Positions 10,180-22,416 of a DNA stretch of 64,000 nt are shown here, piece by piece. The notes beneath the pieces are model-generated. The model was not told the DNA's origin, ran no database searches, and worked only from the letters and a program-made list of their open reading frames with translations. How positions within the stretch are numbered: the first letter of the stretch is position 1; every line of letters starts with the position of its first letter. Position numbers and translations under genes: made by a program. This DNA is from Hydractinia symbiolongicarpus (taxonomy: Eukaryota; Cnidaria; Hydrozoa; Anthoathecata; Hydractiniidae): positions 31,935,501 to 31,999,500 of the forward strand of contig NC_079875.1 in NCBI RefSeq assembly GCF_029227915.1. Direction: 5' to 3'.

Positions 10180-11615
10180 CTGGATAGATTAAATTATGAT
10201 AAATTTCTTGCTGGCCCTTCTGATTGCTACTCGCCATCACAAATACATATTCTTCTTGTTGCGATCTGTATCGTTTTACGTGAAAATCATTTCTATCAGT
10301 ACAAGTCATTTTGATATCATATCCATCCATTTGATATATAGTTATATATCCTTTGTTTACAGTTTTCCAATATTATAAGGATTCATAACAAATCTCATGT
10401 GCTTTTTAATTGATGATGATTTTCGTTGTCAGTAGAATATTCAACACAGGTACCAAGCTGACATCATTATATCTTATCCTAAAACAAAAATATACGTTCA
10501 ACAGAAGAGAAGAAATATTATAAAACAAACTTGGACTATTCTTAGATTAGGTATTGCTTCATTCTTTTGTTTTTAGCAATTTTATCAGAATTACAAGCAG
10601 CATGGGAAAGTTAAGGAGCTCCTCGTGTTCCTAAAAGTTTTTAAAATGAGCAGTGGGATGTTGCATATAAAATTTACTGTTTAAAAGTTCCAACATTCCT
10701 TAGTTCTTAGGAACACTTACAATCGAAAAGTATATGCTAAACATAAATTTGGCATTGGGACGAGGTAGAATCATTTTACATTTAAGTATATCTCATACTG
10801 TAAACATCGATTTTTTAGAGAACACAAAGTATTTTGAACTTTTTGTCGTCTACCTGCTTAAGGAGCACATATCCGAGTGCTTATGATTTCAGGGACTGAC
10901 AACATTTGAATATTACCTATCTGTAGATCCCCAGGAAAAGGAGATCTGTAGACCTATTTACATTTAGCTTACACTTTTGCAGTTATGAAAAAGATACACG
11001 AAGCCCTCAAGACTATAAACAAAAAATCTAACAAAATTCCAACTAATATACATGCAGCTGTAGCTAGCATTACTCTATACAAAACTTCTTAACATACAAC
11101 TTGAAACATCTTTCGACTGCCAAGACAGTGTTTACATATATTGCCTCAGTTATCTCGTTTAGCATTAGGCTTTTATAAACAAAGAATGCATTTGATCGAG
11201 GTCAAGTTAAAACCTTTTGTTTTGATAAGAAAAAGATTTAAATCACACGTTTTGTAAGAACATCTGGTGGTTTACCACTCTTAAGAATGTTTCTTGACAC
11301 AAAAGTGGCTAGATTTCAGGAGCAGCTAAAATAAAATATTTCAAGTATTACTTACTTTAAAGCAATGAATTTATTGTCTCTTGCAGAGGCAGGATGAAGG
11401 TTTGGTTTGAGACAACAACATGGCACACGTCCCTCCAGCATTTCCAATTCTTTTAATAGCTGAAAGGGTTTCCAAATTTAAAACTTTTTCATTTAACTTA
11501 GCTAGCATACAATTGCTTTGATATATTCTAGCCACTTGAAGTGCTTCCTGCAATTAGACCTGACCCAGCTAAATCATGTTGATAAAGAAGCATCCACTTG
11601 TCGTCCATGCAACCA
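10180..11615. other. AT-rich, no convincing gene
   Basis: Only scattered short frames. A 61-codon minus-strand frame at 11553-11371 (RIGNAGGTCAMLLSQTKPSS) ends close to a good minus-strand donor site (GTAAGTAAT near 11355). It could be an exon, but no partner exon was found. Confidence 0.5.
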
Positions 11616-11635
11616 TAGCCGTGGTGGTTTTATAC

Positions 11636-11915
11636 GTATAAACTTAAAACCCACCGACGTTTTAGACGTTTTAACCTAAAAACCCACGGACGTTGTAGGC
11701 GTTTTAACTTAAAAACCCACGGACGTTTTAGACGTTTTAACTTAAAAACCCACCGACGTTTTAGACGTTTTAACTTAAAAACCCACGGACGTTTTTGGGA
11801 ATTTCATTCATTGAAACTTGAAAACCCGCGGACGTTTTAGGCGTTTGTTCTTCCACCTGTGATTTTCATTCATTCGGAACTGTAAAACCTGCGGACGTTT
11901 TAGGCGAATCGACAC
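11636..11915. repeat. 33 bp minisatellite
   Basis: Five units with exact 33 bp spacing (CCC landmark at 11650, 11683, 11716, 11749 and 11782), core ACCCACGGACGTTTTAGACG. Two more diverged copies at about 11822 and 11885 are separated by a longer spacer that itself repeats (TTTCATTCATT). The repeats touch with no unique spacers, so this is not a CRISPR array. The minus-strand frame over it is an artefact. Confidence 0.95.
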
Positions 11916-12577
11916 TTTTGCCTCGGGTTTGCTTTTAAGTAATATATCAATGATGAACAAATTCATAAAACGCCGCATCGTCATAAAGTCGAAATCGGCG
12001 GATGCCAAATCCACGCCGAAAGCCAAAACCAATTTACAAAAATAATTCTTTTTTTATAGATTATTCTAAATTTATAGATTTTTTTTTCTAGGCCACAAAA
12101 TTAGGCTTAGGTAATTGCCTAGGCTGCCTAACCCTAGATCCGCCCCTGAGACCGTTTTTCCTGTGTTTAAATTTTTTATAAATAATAAATAAAACTTATT
12201 GACCAGAGTATTATCTGTGTATTTGAAGCGTTCATCCCGGTGTCACGAGTAGCTTTTTACAGGTATTTATTTCGTAAATAAAAAGATGTTATCTGTGTTT
12301 TTTGTAATGGCATCATCACACCTGGTCAAAAAATGGAACCGGGAATTTAGGAGTCCAATGGTTCATAAAAATTCATGAAGTAAATCACTATTCATGAAAA
12401 CTAGTGTATTAGAATGTATAAGCAGGTTTATAAAATCAATTTGTTAAAACTTGCCAATTTTATCCAAATCCAAGAAATTTTAGACAAAAATATGTATAAT
12501 GCAAGAAATTTGTTTTTTCAGTTTTTTTAGTTATACGCTGAGGTGAACAGTGTGGGGGGGGGGTTTGGAGGAGCACA
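11916..12577. other. No gene seen
   Basis: AT-rich sequence without supported coding potential, ending in a run of ten guanines at about 12554-12563 just before the candidate small gene. Confidence 0.5.
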
Positions 12578-13916
12578 ATGGTGTTGCTGGCCTCCAAATC
12601 CAGCGGCGACAAGTAAGCACTGTTTTTTTTTAATTTGAATGAAAATAGGAGAAAAACTTTAATCAGTGTCTTGAAACGTATTAAAAGACTGATATAGAAA
12701 TATCAAAGTTGTCAAGTTGAGCCCTTGGGTAATATCGAATGAACATTGCATCCTTATTGTTATTTTGTTCACTGTTTAATGTGTACCCTGGGAATGCTTA
12801 AAGATGAGAGTACAATACAGCACAGTTTGTAGAGTTAATAGTGACGAAGAAATAACAAAATAATAGTACAGTGCTGTTCTTGTCCTCTCTTTATGCACGT
12901 AGCTACAATCCTTCAAAAATTCCCCATTCTCTAAAATACAATGAACAATATAGTATTTTAAATACTGAACAGCAAACAGAACAAAAACAAAAAAATTCCA
13001 TATTTTACGCTCAATGATATAATTTCGAAGATGTTAAATTAATGCTTTTCTAGTGGTATGAAGTTTAGTTTGCAATGAGATTAAAAAGCTTACTATTTCT
13101 CTTTATTATAGCGCAAAACCTAGTCTGTTTGTTGCTGGAAGCAGTCGTGCTGCAAAGCATGCAAAGAAAATAATGTAAGTAAATTTCCTTGTTGCTAATT
13201 TTTTTTTTTTTGACCTAAATTGCCATATAAGCAGTTTAATACAAAACACAGAAAAATTGGTCTCATAGCGCATCCGAATTGCAATCGTTAATGTTGAAGA
13301 TATTTAATTAGATCATTTTACTTAGCACAAAAACGCGTTTATGACAATTTTACATAAACATTAAACTCATCTTCCTGATCATGCAATACAGTTACAGTTA
13401 ATAGGTTGGGATTTTGTTTTCTTTTTTTAAAAACCTTTTAAAAATTTAAAAAATAACACAAGATTACAACATTATTTTCTCGCTTCTTTCAATTCGATCC
13501 GTAGGTTTCCTGTTTACAGCAAAAGCTATCATCGACTGGTAATGGTCGAAATCATTTCATCTATTTATTAAAATTCTTACTTGAAGTAGAGATAAGGAGC
13601 GCTAAAAAGCGTTTGAAAAGTAGAGATAAGGAGCGCTAAAGACCGTTAGAAAAGTAGAGATAAGGAGCGGGCGGAATGTTTTAAATGTAAGTTGTCATTC
13701 TCATTAGAAACAGAAAGTGTCGCTTCTTTTATGTGAACTTAATTCTTATTTTTTGCTTTTACTAGTTCGTTTTTGAAAAAAAGAATTAATGAGGCAAGGA
13801 AAAGGTTTTCATCTTCTATTAAATTTAGCTCCAGGAAAGATCTGAAAAAACAAGCAAAGGAAAGAAACCCTCAACAATCTATAAGTTGCGAATTTCGTTT
13901 TGTTAATATATTGTAG
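12578..13916 (+). CDS. Candidate three-exon small basic protein (82 aa)
   Basis: Not recognised. Three blocks fit together through consensus splice sites with matching phase: exon 1 12578-12612 (ATG, then donor GTAAGC), exon 2 13112-13174 (acceptor TTTATTATAG, donor GTAAGT), exon 3 13766-13916 (acceptor CTTTTACTAG, stop TAG). The product begins MVLLASKSSGDN. Exon 2 gives AKPSLFVAGSSRAAKHAKK and exon 3 gives KKRINEARKRFSSSIKFSSR with a lysine-rich continuation. Exon 2 is open in only this phase. The protein is short, strongly basic and has no signal peptide. An alternative 19 bp microexon near 13520-13538 would break the frame. The gene model is inference from splice signals and frame only; transcript support is unknown. 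Confidence 0.4.
13584..13685. repeat. 34 bp tandem repeat, three copies
   Basis: Copies start at 13584, 13618 and 13652 with the core AAGTAGAGATAAGGAGCG. The core is nearly the same as TCGAGATAAGGAGCGAC inside the pogo-like MITE at 14982-15433, which suggests a shared origin. The repeat lies in the second intron of the candidate small gene. Confidence 0.85.
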
Positions 13917-14979
13917 GCAACATGATGATATATTAGCCCACCAAAATGCCAGTGTGGTTGTTGATTTCTAAGATTTTTATGAAATTTGGGACTTTCCACA
14001 TGTCCTAGAAGAAATAAATGGACCAAACTTTAACTTGATTTTCCCAAGCTAAAAGCTGTATGTATAATGGTTTTATAGCAGAGCACTTACGGCTTTTTGT
14101 GATGCTCGGTATTGTTTTTCTCTTTTCGATCTTGGAAAATATAACGGAAACAATGGTCGGAGAAATAGAGATGAATATGTATACTGTTCTTGTCAAACCT
14201 ACAAGTAATTACAAATAAAACAATATGTCATTTTCTAAATTCATGTGCTTAAAGAGACGCTTGAAGTGTAATAGTGATTCGCAGATCCCCGGTATTGTTG
14301 CTATGCGTATTTGTTACCATTTTGTTGATAGATTTGTTATCAACTGGTATCAAAATTTGGTTTCTTGCATTCGTATTTTTACATCCATTCATTTGATGTT
14401 TGCTTATATTTCTTGATTAGCAATGTCGCGCTTCCGTGGTTCTAATTTCGTTTGTTCTACTACAGCGATAGTTTGTTAAAATAAATCTTCTGCGTCTCTC
14501 TCTTTAGTAGACGCTTGTTGTTGTCTAGATGGCTTGATATTAGTTGTGAAAGGTTTTTGATATGGACGCTCACAATTTGATGCTTAAATCCGATAGCGGG
14601 CGATATAAAGCGTCAGATATGGCTAGAAGTCGTTTCACGCAATTTTCTATCGCTCTTTAGGTCTTTTAGCAACTAAAAAGACCCGCCTAATATGGTTCAA
14701 AACCTATAATTTGTGGTCAGCAGACAATTAACCTGCACCACTTTGGTCTTTGCAAGTGTAAATTAAACAACAAAATCGAGTGTGTTGCTGTTGTGACACT
14801 AGACATTCCTTGCAGGACATTTAGTAAATAAATGTGTTGTTGAGATATTGATCGGATGATATAGATGATGAGGCTTTATAACGTGAATGGGCAACAAGAT
14901 TCACTTTGCTTTGATAATTATGCTAATTAATTTATATATGAAATTGATCTATTTTATTCTGTTAGGTAGGCTATACATA
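13917..14979. other. No gene seen
   Basis: Only short frames without recognisable content (for example 14005-14196 minus and 14225-14416 plus). No structural repeat noticed. Confidence 0.5.
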
Positions 14980-14981
14980 TA

Positions 14982-15433
14982 CAGTGGATGCTCGTTATCT
15001 CGACCTTCCACGAGACTGGTGAAAAAGGTCGAGATAACGAAAGTTCGAGATAGTGGATAGTCGAGATAAGGAGCGACGGTCGTGGAAAAGGTCGAGATAA
15101 GGAAAGTTTGCCAAAACCATGCACACATTAGAAACATCATATAAATTTTTAAACCTGGTTAAGGATGGACTATTAATCAGAAGAGTCAATTATTACTATT
15201 CTCATGCTATATGTAGTTAAACATATGAAAAAATTCAAAATGCTACATTGCTTTTTACCTCGATCTTACGCTTTCTGCCATGATGCATGATGAGTAAACG
15301 AAGAGAAAATTTTACAAATTCGGCGGGTAGTCGAGATACTGGACGTGTTTCAGCCTACGGACGGTTGAAATGCCGAAGGGACCGATGAAATTCTTTCGAG
15401 ATACGGAAAGATCGAGATAACGAACGTCGACTG
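14982..15433. mobile_element. Non-autonomous pogo/Tc1-type element (MITE), 452 bp
   Basis: The left end CAGTGGATGCTCGTTATCTC and the complement of the right end CAGTCGACGTTCGTTATCTC form imperfect ~30 bp terminal inverted repeats. Both ends are flanked by TA (14980-14981 and 15434-15435), the target duplication of Tc1/mariner elements, and the CAGT start resembles pogo/Tigger ends. The interior repeats the GTCGAGATAA motif several times and has no transposase. It would need a transposase supplied from elsewhere. Confidence 0.85.
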
Positions 15434-15435
15434 TA

Positions 15436-16360
15436 TGACTATATTTTCTTTTTCTTTGTGTTATTTACATATATATTTATACTTAACTACGTACTATCTA
15501 GTATTTACGTTCATATACGGGCAAAAGAATAACCTATCGGCTTTTGCTGGGGTTGTCGACGTCTTTCTTTATCAAATAAATGCGTTTTACCTACGAAAAC
15601 AATCACTGTCTTTAAAAAAATCAACATGGTAGACACGGCGAGCTTATTCTATTAATCAGAAAGTAAAAACCTATATCCATGTAATATTTTTTCACTATCT
15701 CACTTAACTCATAAAATGTGAAAGTAACTAGTTAGCTACCTTTTTAAATTTTTCCCGAGTTTAAGGTGATACTTTTTTAAGAAATTGCTAATTGAATTAA
15801 GAACTGTAATTGACTTTGAAATCTATAATGCCAACCTTGGATCACGTGACGTGACTATATACATTGTACTTACATCAGTAGTATGTTAAAACCTCTATCG
15901 TATATTGAGTTATATATATTGCACATCTCTCTTTGCTTGTGAGTTATGTCATCTTCAACACTTTTATCATTTTGTGAATGCTGATATCATTTGTATTATT
16001 TTAGATGTTTTTTTTTTGAAATTTTCTCCTTTTTAGCAATGAGAGAAAAGCTGAGGTGAATAACTTACTAAGCGGGAGTTTCCTTTAAATCAAAAACAAT
16101 TTGAGTTCCTGCGATAGCAAAAAGTTTAGTGGGTTATGCAAAGTAAATAGAGACGCCACATTTTTGTTAAATGATGTTACATAGCTAAATCTTTATAATA
16201 TTTTAATGCCACTTAAATTTTTTTCCATGTTAACAATTACGTGTTGATATAAAAAAATCATTTAAGAAAATCCGTCAAATTTTTTTTTCGATTGTTTAAA
16301 CATTGTATCGCACTAAAAGGTTTCAAATAACTGACATTATCTTCCGGGCTATAACATTTT
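15436..16360. other. No gene seen
   Basis: AT-rich, no supported coding frame. 15435-15632 is open for 66 codons but has no recognisable content. Confidence 0.5.
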
Positions 16361-16364
16361 AAAA

Positions 16365-16990
16365 TTGACTATATCTATATAATAATACGCTAAGTGTGTC
16401 TGTGTGTCTGTGACAGGCAAAGTTGATATCGTCATTTTCCTTTGATGTTGCCGAAAAAAATCTTTGATGTTGCCGAAAAAAATATGTCTTCTTTGTCGTG
16501 AAAAGCCGCGAGTTTTGTGTGGTTTGTTAAATGAAGTTCTAGCACAAAGTAACGGAAATTGTGTTTGCAAAAAAGATGGCTGTCCTTTTTAAGCATTTGT
16601 TTAAGCACATGTTTTTTTACAATAATAACGAAAATTCTAACAAAGCTGACCATTAATCCTAATTTTCTATTGTTCTAAACAAATTACCTATTGTTCTTAA
16701 TCTAAGATCTCAACCTGATATTCTTATAAAGCATATTCTTATATAAAAAAAAAATGTGTACGTCTTTTTTGTCTAGAAAAGCCGCAAGATTTTGTTTGTT
16801 TACATTTTAAATCATGTGATCAACATAAAACAATTTCATTTGCTGGACAAACTCACGTGATCAAAATAAAGTAATTCTATTTGTCGGAATATCCAAGTTT
16901 CCCTTGACGACCAAACCAGCCGAAATTTTTCGTAATTTCATGTAGGCGAACGAAGGAAGTAGGTTGCTTGCTATATACATTTGCAAATAT
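16365..16990. repeat. Probable mobile-element relic with internal duplications
   Basis: Starts near CTATATAATAATACGCTAAG followed by GTGTCTGTGTGTCTGTGACA, a pattern I associate with terminal parts of Helitron-like repeats in invertebrates. A 21 bp block TTTGATGTTGCCGAAAAAAAT is directly repeated at about 16441-16483. A diverged copy of GTCGTGAAAAGCCGCGAGTT recurs near 16770. The overlapping minus-strand frames (16349-16653) are not convincing genes. Family assignment is weak. Confidence 0.35.
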
Positions 16991-16999
16991 AAAAGAAAA

Positions 17000-18190
17000 A
17001 CATTATTTATTATGTTGTAACGCGTTCTTTATTTCAGTTTAAGCGTTAAAGAAATTTAAAAAAGACAATTAGTTGTTTAAAGACTAAAAGTTTAAAGTTA
17101 AAGGTGCAGGCAGAAAGACGTGCAAGGCTCTTAGATATATAGCTATATATATATATACATTTTAACAGCAGTTTTTTAGTAAGTAAACTATTTTTAACTA
17201 CAGTTAACTCAATTTTTCAATATAGCTAGCTAGCTAACCAGTTTATAATTAGATTTCCTATAATTTTTCAATGTAGCTATATAGCTTAGCTAGCTCTCTA
17301 GGCTAACCAGTTTATAATTTTTTTTGTCTTTTTGTGAAGAATTAAAGACGAAACGAGCGAGGTTATTAATAAGGACAGTGTAAGAAGTAGTAAGGTTAGT
17401 AAGAACCTATTTTAAATTTACTTTAGGCTTTTAATTTTTTTATGGACAATGATATTTTTAACAAAAAACTGGTCTAAGATTAGAGGAGGAGAAAGGAGGC
17501 AAATTTCATTATCAAGAAAACAATAGGACTTACTTAATTGAATAAGCAAGTCAAACCCCTATAAACAAAATGTTCTTGCTTAATGCTTGGTTTTTTTGGA
17601 GAATACACGAGTTTACAGTTTGGTTAATTCTTCTTTTATTACAAAGCTTTAAGAATTTAAAAAAGGAGGTAAACTTTTTTTTATGAAAAATTTAGAAAAG
17701 GAAATGTATACAAATTTAGCTTAAGCTTAACACTTAATTATGGTTTTGCTGCCAATAATATACCAAATTTTCAGGATAACTGAATATTTTTTTCTTCAGA
17801 AGATGAGAAATATAATGCCCATGGTCAAAGCCCTAATTAAATTCACTCTGTTTACTTCTTTTTTTAATTCAGAAAATCAATCTGTTAAAATGATTTCCAG
17901 AGAGATGGGGCAACAGGAAGACCATCTAAACTGCTCAAAGGAACATCATAGAACTCATCTTTAACAGTCAAGGATTCATGTTTGTCCAAGGAATGCTGAC
18001 TAACACGCAATTTAACGTTGCATTTAGGATTACAACACGGTCACTCAAAAAATATAATGATAATCATTAAATCGTATTTCATAAAAGTACAATGATTATC
18101 ATTTAACTTTGAAGCCGCGTAAAGTGACGACACAACAAAATAACAATAATGGTAGCGTAGTTGTTGAACCGAGCAGTAAACTTTAAATAA
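17000..18190. other. AT-rich intergenic with TA microsatellites
   Basis: Contains (TA)n and TAGC runs at about 17130-17300 and a short inverted repeat AATGATAATCATT / AATGATTATCATT near 18055-18102. A 75-codon frame at 17740-17964 has no recognisable content. Confidence 0.5.
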
Positions 18191-18202
18191 ATTCTCTTGT
18201 CT

Positions 18203-21025
18203 ATGGCTTCAGATTCTATTAATGCTCTTGCAAAATTACTTAAACCAAAACCCAAACCAAAGTCAAAATTTGTGGAATATGGTAGGTCCAGCGCTGGTAG
18301 CAGGGTTTACAAACCTAGAGTAATACCAAAAAGACGTTATAATAAGAAAAGAACATTGGGCTCTGCTAAAGGTGAAGAAAAAAACAACAAGAAGAGGAAA
18401 AGTCAGTATGTACATACTCGGAGGAATCAGGTGATATAACTAGCTTAAAACCTTTTGATTTCTGATATTAGTGTAGTACCTATAGTCGCTTTTAAGCTAC
18501 CCAAAAGCCACATTAAAGCCTCTTTAGACTGACACTCTGAAACTAGGAGTACAATATATAGCTAGCTAGCTTGAGAGATTTTTAGAGAGAACCTACCTTA
18601 AAGCTATAGATAAACGATGCATCACAATATTAGCAAGCTAGCTATACATACCTATTGATTTTTTTGTCTACGAAAATATCACTAGGGTGCAAACTTACTA
18701 GTATATATCTTGTTCTAAACCTTTAACTAAAATCAGTCAATGAATTTGTAGGTACTTTGTCGATACAATGTGAGACTGAGAATGTATCTTTAGTAGATGA
18801 ATTACCAAATCAGACATTATCCTCTGGTTGTAGTAAGTGTAAACTTGTAAATATATTTTGTATGTATTATTTATTACTCCTCAATATTGTTGCTGATGTT
18901 GTATTTTTTCATTTAGATTATGATGAAGTTATAAAGCAGTCTGTACAGCTACTATCTTCTTTTGTGAAAACAAGGAAGAAAAAATACAGCCATAAAGGAT
19001 GGCACGAAAGAATTGTAGTTAGCCATGAACAATGGACAAGCAATAGAAATATAATTTGGGACACATTAATAAGTAAAGAAGCAATTTGTGATACTTGTGA
19101 TGTGTGTGATGAAAAGAAAGCTGTTGTGAAGTGCAATGATGTACTCAGAAGAACCTTTGTTATAATTGTGACACTATCATACATTTAGTTAACCCATTGC
19201 ATGACCGTTCATGTTATCTTGAAAGATATCTTGAGCCATTGACACCCTTAGATGTAGTGAACGAATTTCACAAAATTGTTTCTGCTGGTAGCTAATTCAT
19301 TTTTTATAGGTTGAAAATTTTTATGAGGTTGTTTATGCATCTATGCATAATTTTATATTTCTAATTATAGTGAGAATGCCAATGTTGTATTACCCAAAAT
19401 GTGAACGTTGTGGTGGAACAGACTTGTTGAAACAACCTTTAGAAGATACATGTGTTGTTCTTACATTAAAAGGTAAATATATATAAAGCTATAAGTTTAT
19501 TATTGTCTCAGAAACATGCTTCTGATTTCAATATTTGATGAATACACTTATTCACAATTCTCGGGCGATTCGATTTGTACAAGTATTTGGTTCATTGTAA
19601 CACATGCTGTCATAATCATGATCCCTTCAACATAAGAACTCTACTCAAATCTAATTACTGGCCAGGAAGTGCAGTAAACATTAGCATTCTTATTTCGGAA
19701 AATGTTTTTCAAACATGGGATGCATTTAGAAAAAGAATGCCTGGAAGCTCAGAAAAATCATTTCTTTTGTCATTGTCGGATATATCTAACAAAAATGGTA
19801 GAGTAAGTTGATCTTTCTATATAGTGACCTTGATATATATCTCCATCAAATCCTTTTTAACTTGTGAAACTTATCCTCGATCTTACCAACACACCTATGA
19901 CGGTGGAAGTTAGCTACTCCTGCTGGGTATCCAGTACAATATAATTTCCTGAAACAGTTGCACTGCTATCTACTGATTTGTTTTTTTAAACATCTTGTTG
20001 TTGTTTTTTAAAAAAACAGGTTGCACATAAAGGTTAACATGACAAAACTTTCGTGCAGAATTGGTTACTCAATCTCAAAAAAATACAAAAAACAACAGAT
20101 AAAGCTATAAAATTTAAATAAAAAACTCAATTTTATGCTTAATTATTTAGAATGGTAAGATACATCACAATTCATTTTCTCAGTCTTTCAAAGAGTGGAA
20201 TTACTGGATGTTTGAACACAGTTCTTGCCAGATGCAAAATCCATTTGAATGTCCATCATGTAAAGCTTCCCAGCATAGCTGCCATATTGATGGAAACTTT
20301 AAATTATATCGATTCAAATCCTCAGGAAGGTACGTTGCTTAAAATGCTATATTGGCACTTGTCGTTTAATAAAAACTCCATTGGAAATGTCTTTAAAACT
20401 TTTATGTACATATATTTAGACGAAAGCGGCCAACGTATTACAAGGGAACATTTTTCAAGACAAATAGTGAAGTTGATGAATATTTCCAACAAGTATATGG
20501 TTCTGAAAGATGTATGAAAAAGGTAAGGCACGTTTCGCCATGTTTAATTTTATTTATTTTCTGAATATACACAACCCAATAGCTTAGTTGTAAAGCAAAT
20601 GTTGTTTTTTAGTATTTTGTCTGGGATTTTGAGGTCAAGTCCCAATAGGGCTAACATTTTCTTACCTTACAAGTAGCCTAAAATGGAAAAATTAACATTT
20701 CTAGGTCGAAGTGGATAATAGGTGTGGTGGAATATGGTCTGCAGCAAGCAACTCAAAACGAAAGTCGAACTCTGTAGAAGAAACTGGAATTGTTCTCAGT
20801 ACATGTCGACACAGGATTGGGCAAAAAGTTTTAAATATGTTTCAAGGAGAGCTCTTTGGCTATTCAATGTACTTAATAAAGAATTACAAATCATTGCAGT
20901 ATTGTTTCACTGATGTCATGTGCAAATTTTGGAAGTTTGTTACATCTCATGAACATGCTATTGCTTTAACAGTGACTCCAGCGTTATCTGTCATGCACGT
21001 TAAAGGGCATGCATTGGACTGTCAG
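18203..21025 (+). pseudogene. KDZ-family transposase, multi-exon, truncated
   Basis: Exons inferred from splice sites and phase: 18203 to ~18371/18430, 18752-18832, 18917-19287, 19371-19472, 19564-19802, 20151-20329, 20420-20522, 20705-21025. Exon 1 is basic (KPKPKPKSKF). Exon 3 has a cysteine cluster (CDTCDVCDEKKAVVKC ... CYNCDTIIH) such as precedes KDZ cores. Later exons give NYWPGSAVNISILISENVFQ, FECPSCKASQHSCHIDGNFK with LYRFKSSGR, RKRPTYYKGTFF, STCRHRIGQKVLNMFQGELF, and PALSVMHVKGHALDCQ, all typical of Kyakuja-Dileera-Zisupton transposases. Decay: a one-base deletion near 19140, a non-AG acceptor before 19564, and no C-terminal part after residue block DCQ, so the last catalytic acidic residue is absent. 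Family is secure; exon edges are inferred. Confidence 0.85.
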
Positions 21026-21314
21026 GTTCAAACAACTTTTTAAATTTTGTAAGGGGAATATGGTGAAAATTACCTTATACAGACTAATAGTCTAAGTCGT
21101 GAGATTCTCTCAGTTGTAATAATAAATATAAATAGACTTTAATATTAAATGTTGTAAGTTAGTTTGGAATGTCAGATTATTTATTTATTTATTTATTTTT
21201 AGTTGCTTGTTATATTTTTTTTCTTTATTTATTTTTCGATAGGCATGTTTTTATCAGTACTCTTTTTAATAAACTATGAAGAACTTTCCGTCCTGAGATC
21301 TTAATAAAAAATAG

Positions 21315-22027
21315 GTATTATGCAGTATAAGCAAGCCATCGAAAATGGGATTAATTGTTTTGGAATATGGATGGACAAAACTTATGTAACGCAGGGAGCT
21401 GAAATGATAGAAAGTGATGAAGAGAGCTCTGATGATAATGCATCTTCTCCATCGTCATCTGGAGATGAAATAGAATTACTTAATGAAGGTGTATTGCGAA
21501 CTGCAGGAGAGGAATATGTTGTTAATTTGTTAGAAGATGAATTCTGTTGTGTGGAAATGGGAAGTCTAGAAACAATATTTTTTCCTCCATTACTTTCCCA
21601 AAGTACACTTGGTGATGCAAATGGCAGCAACGCTTGTGTTGTGATATCCTTATTGCTGGGTTTTGCTGTGAAGAAGTCAAATTACGAGTTCGATTTTTCG
21701 TCGTGGTCAGCGCTAAAAGATATTCTTTCGCCTATATATTGCGGTGCAATTGACATTGGTAACTATCTTTATCGTACTAATAAAAAATCTGGCTTCTTAC
21801 ACACAGCAGAAGCGTTACAAATATTGTCGTCGAACATGTTGTCGCTGACGGAGGAAAGGAATGTGTTTTTTGGTACACAAGATAACTCTCTTCTATCTTA
21901 CATCAGTGACAAACGTTCCGAATGCAATGATAACTTATTCTACGTAGTCGTAGTAAAAGGCGTCGCCATGTCCGTGTTTATAGATCAGACAAGAATTATT
22001 TTTATTGACACTCATCGGAATGATTAA
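21315..22027 (+). CDS. Possible cysteine-protease-like ORF downstream of the KDZ exons
   Basis: One long frame (235 codons from the ATG at 21320), preceded by an acceptor-like AAAAATAG. An acidic, serine-rich stretch (residues ~30-50, SDEESSDDNASSPSSSGDE) is followed by GDANGSNACVVISLLLGF, where Cys could be a nucleophile, then FLHTAEALQ, and finally TRIIFIDTHRND with an Asp-x-His pair near the C-terminus. Cys early, then Asp-Thr-His late, recalls papain-like or OTU/Ulp-like peptidases sometimes fused to transposon proteins. Its phase does not join directly to the KDZ exon ending at 21025, so a connecting exon is lost or it is a separate gene. Function is inference. Confidence 0.5.
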
Positions 22028-22416
22028 CGTGGTGGTAAAATTTGCTCTGCGAAAAAACTAGATTTTGAAAATCTTTGTAAAGTTTTTTATTTTACAATTC
22101 CGAATGATGAAGTTATTTATATATGTAGCGTGTTAATCAATGGAGAATAGTTAATTATAGTCGTAAATTGGATTTGTGTTCTATGGACTCTATGTAATAA
22201 AACTTGATGCAATAGCATTCTTGTTATTTTTTATCTCTCCTGTCGGCCTCTGCAACGCCAACATAATTAGCCTCATCGTTTTACTCAAGCTCCATCCGCA
22301 CCGTGTCTGTTAAAAAATAATTTTTTGAGGAAAAAAAATAGATTAAAAGTGTTTTAACGCGCAATCTCATATTTTCTTTTCGATACTAGATTCTGGCCGG
22401 AATTCTTTTTTTGTGT
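22028..22416. other. Spacer between KDZ locus and duplication
   Basis: No coding frame of note. The sequence is present once; similarity to the second copy of the tandem duplication begins at 22417. Confidence 0.6.

Noticed and set aside
11636-11791. Regular 33 bp repeats that could suggest a CRISPR array
   Set aside because: Units touch directly with no unique spacers, and the host is a eukaryote; this is a minisatellite.
16349-16653. Two overlapping 73-codon minus frames
   Set aside because: They cross a repeat with a 21 bp duplication and simple GTGTCTGT sequence; no protein pattern.
20152-20531. Plus-strand 121-codon and minus-strand 69-codon frames
   Set aside because: They are shadows of the KDZ exons at 20151-20329 and 20420-20522, whose true frame matches the transposase and splices in phase.
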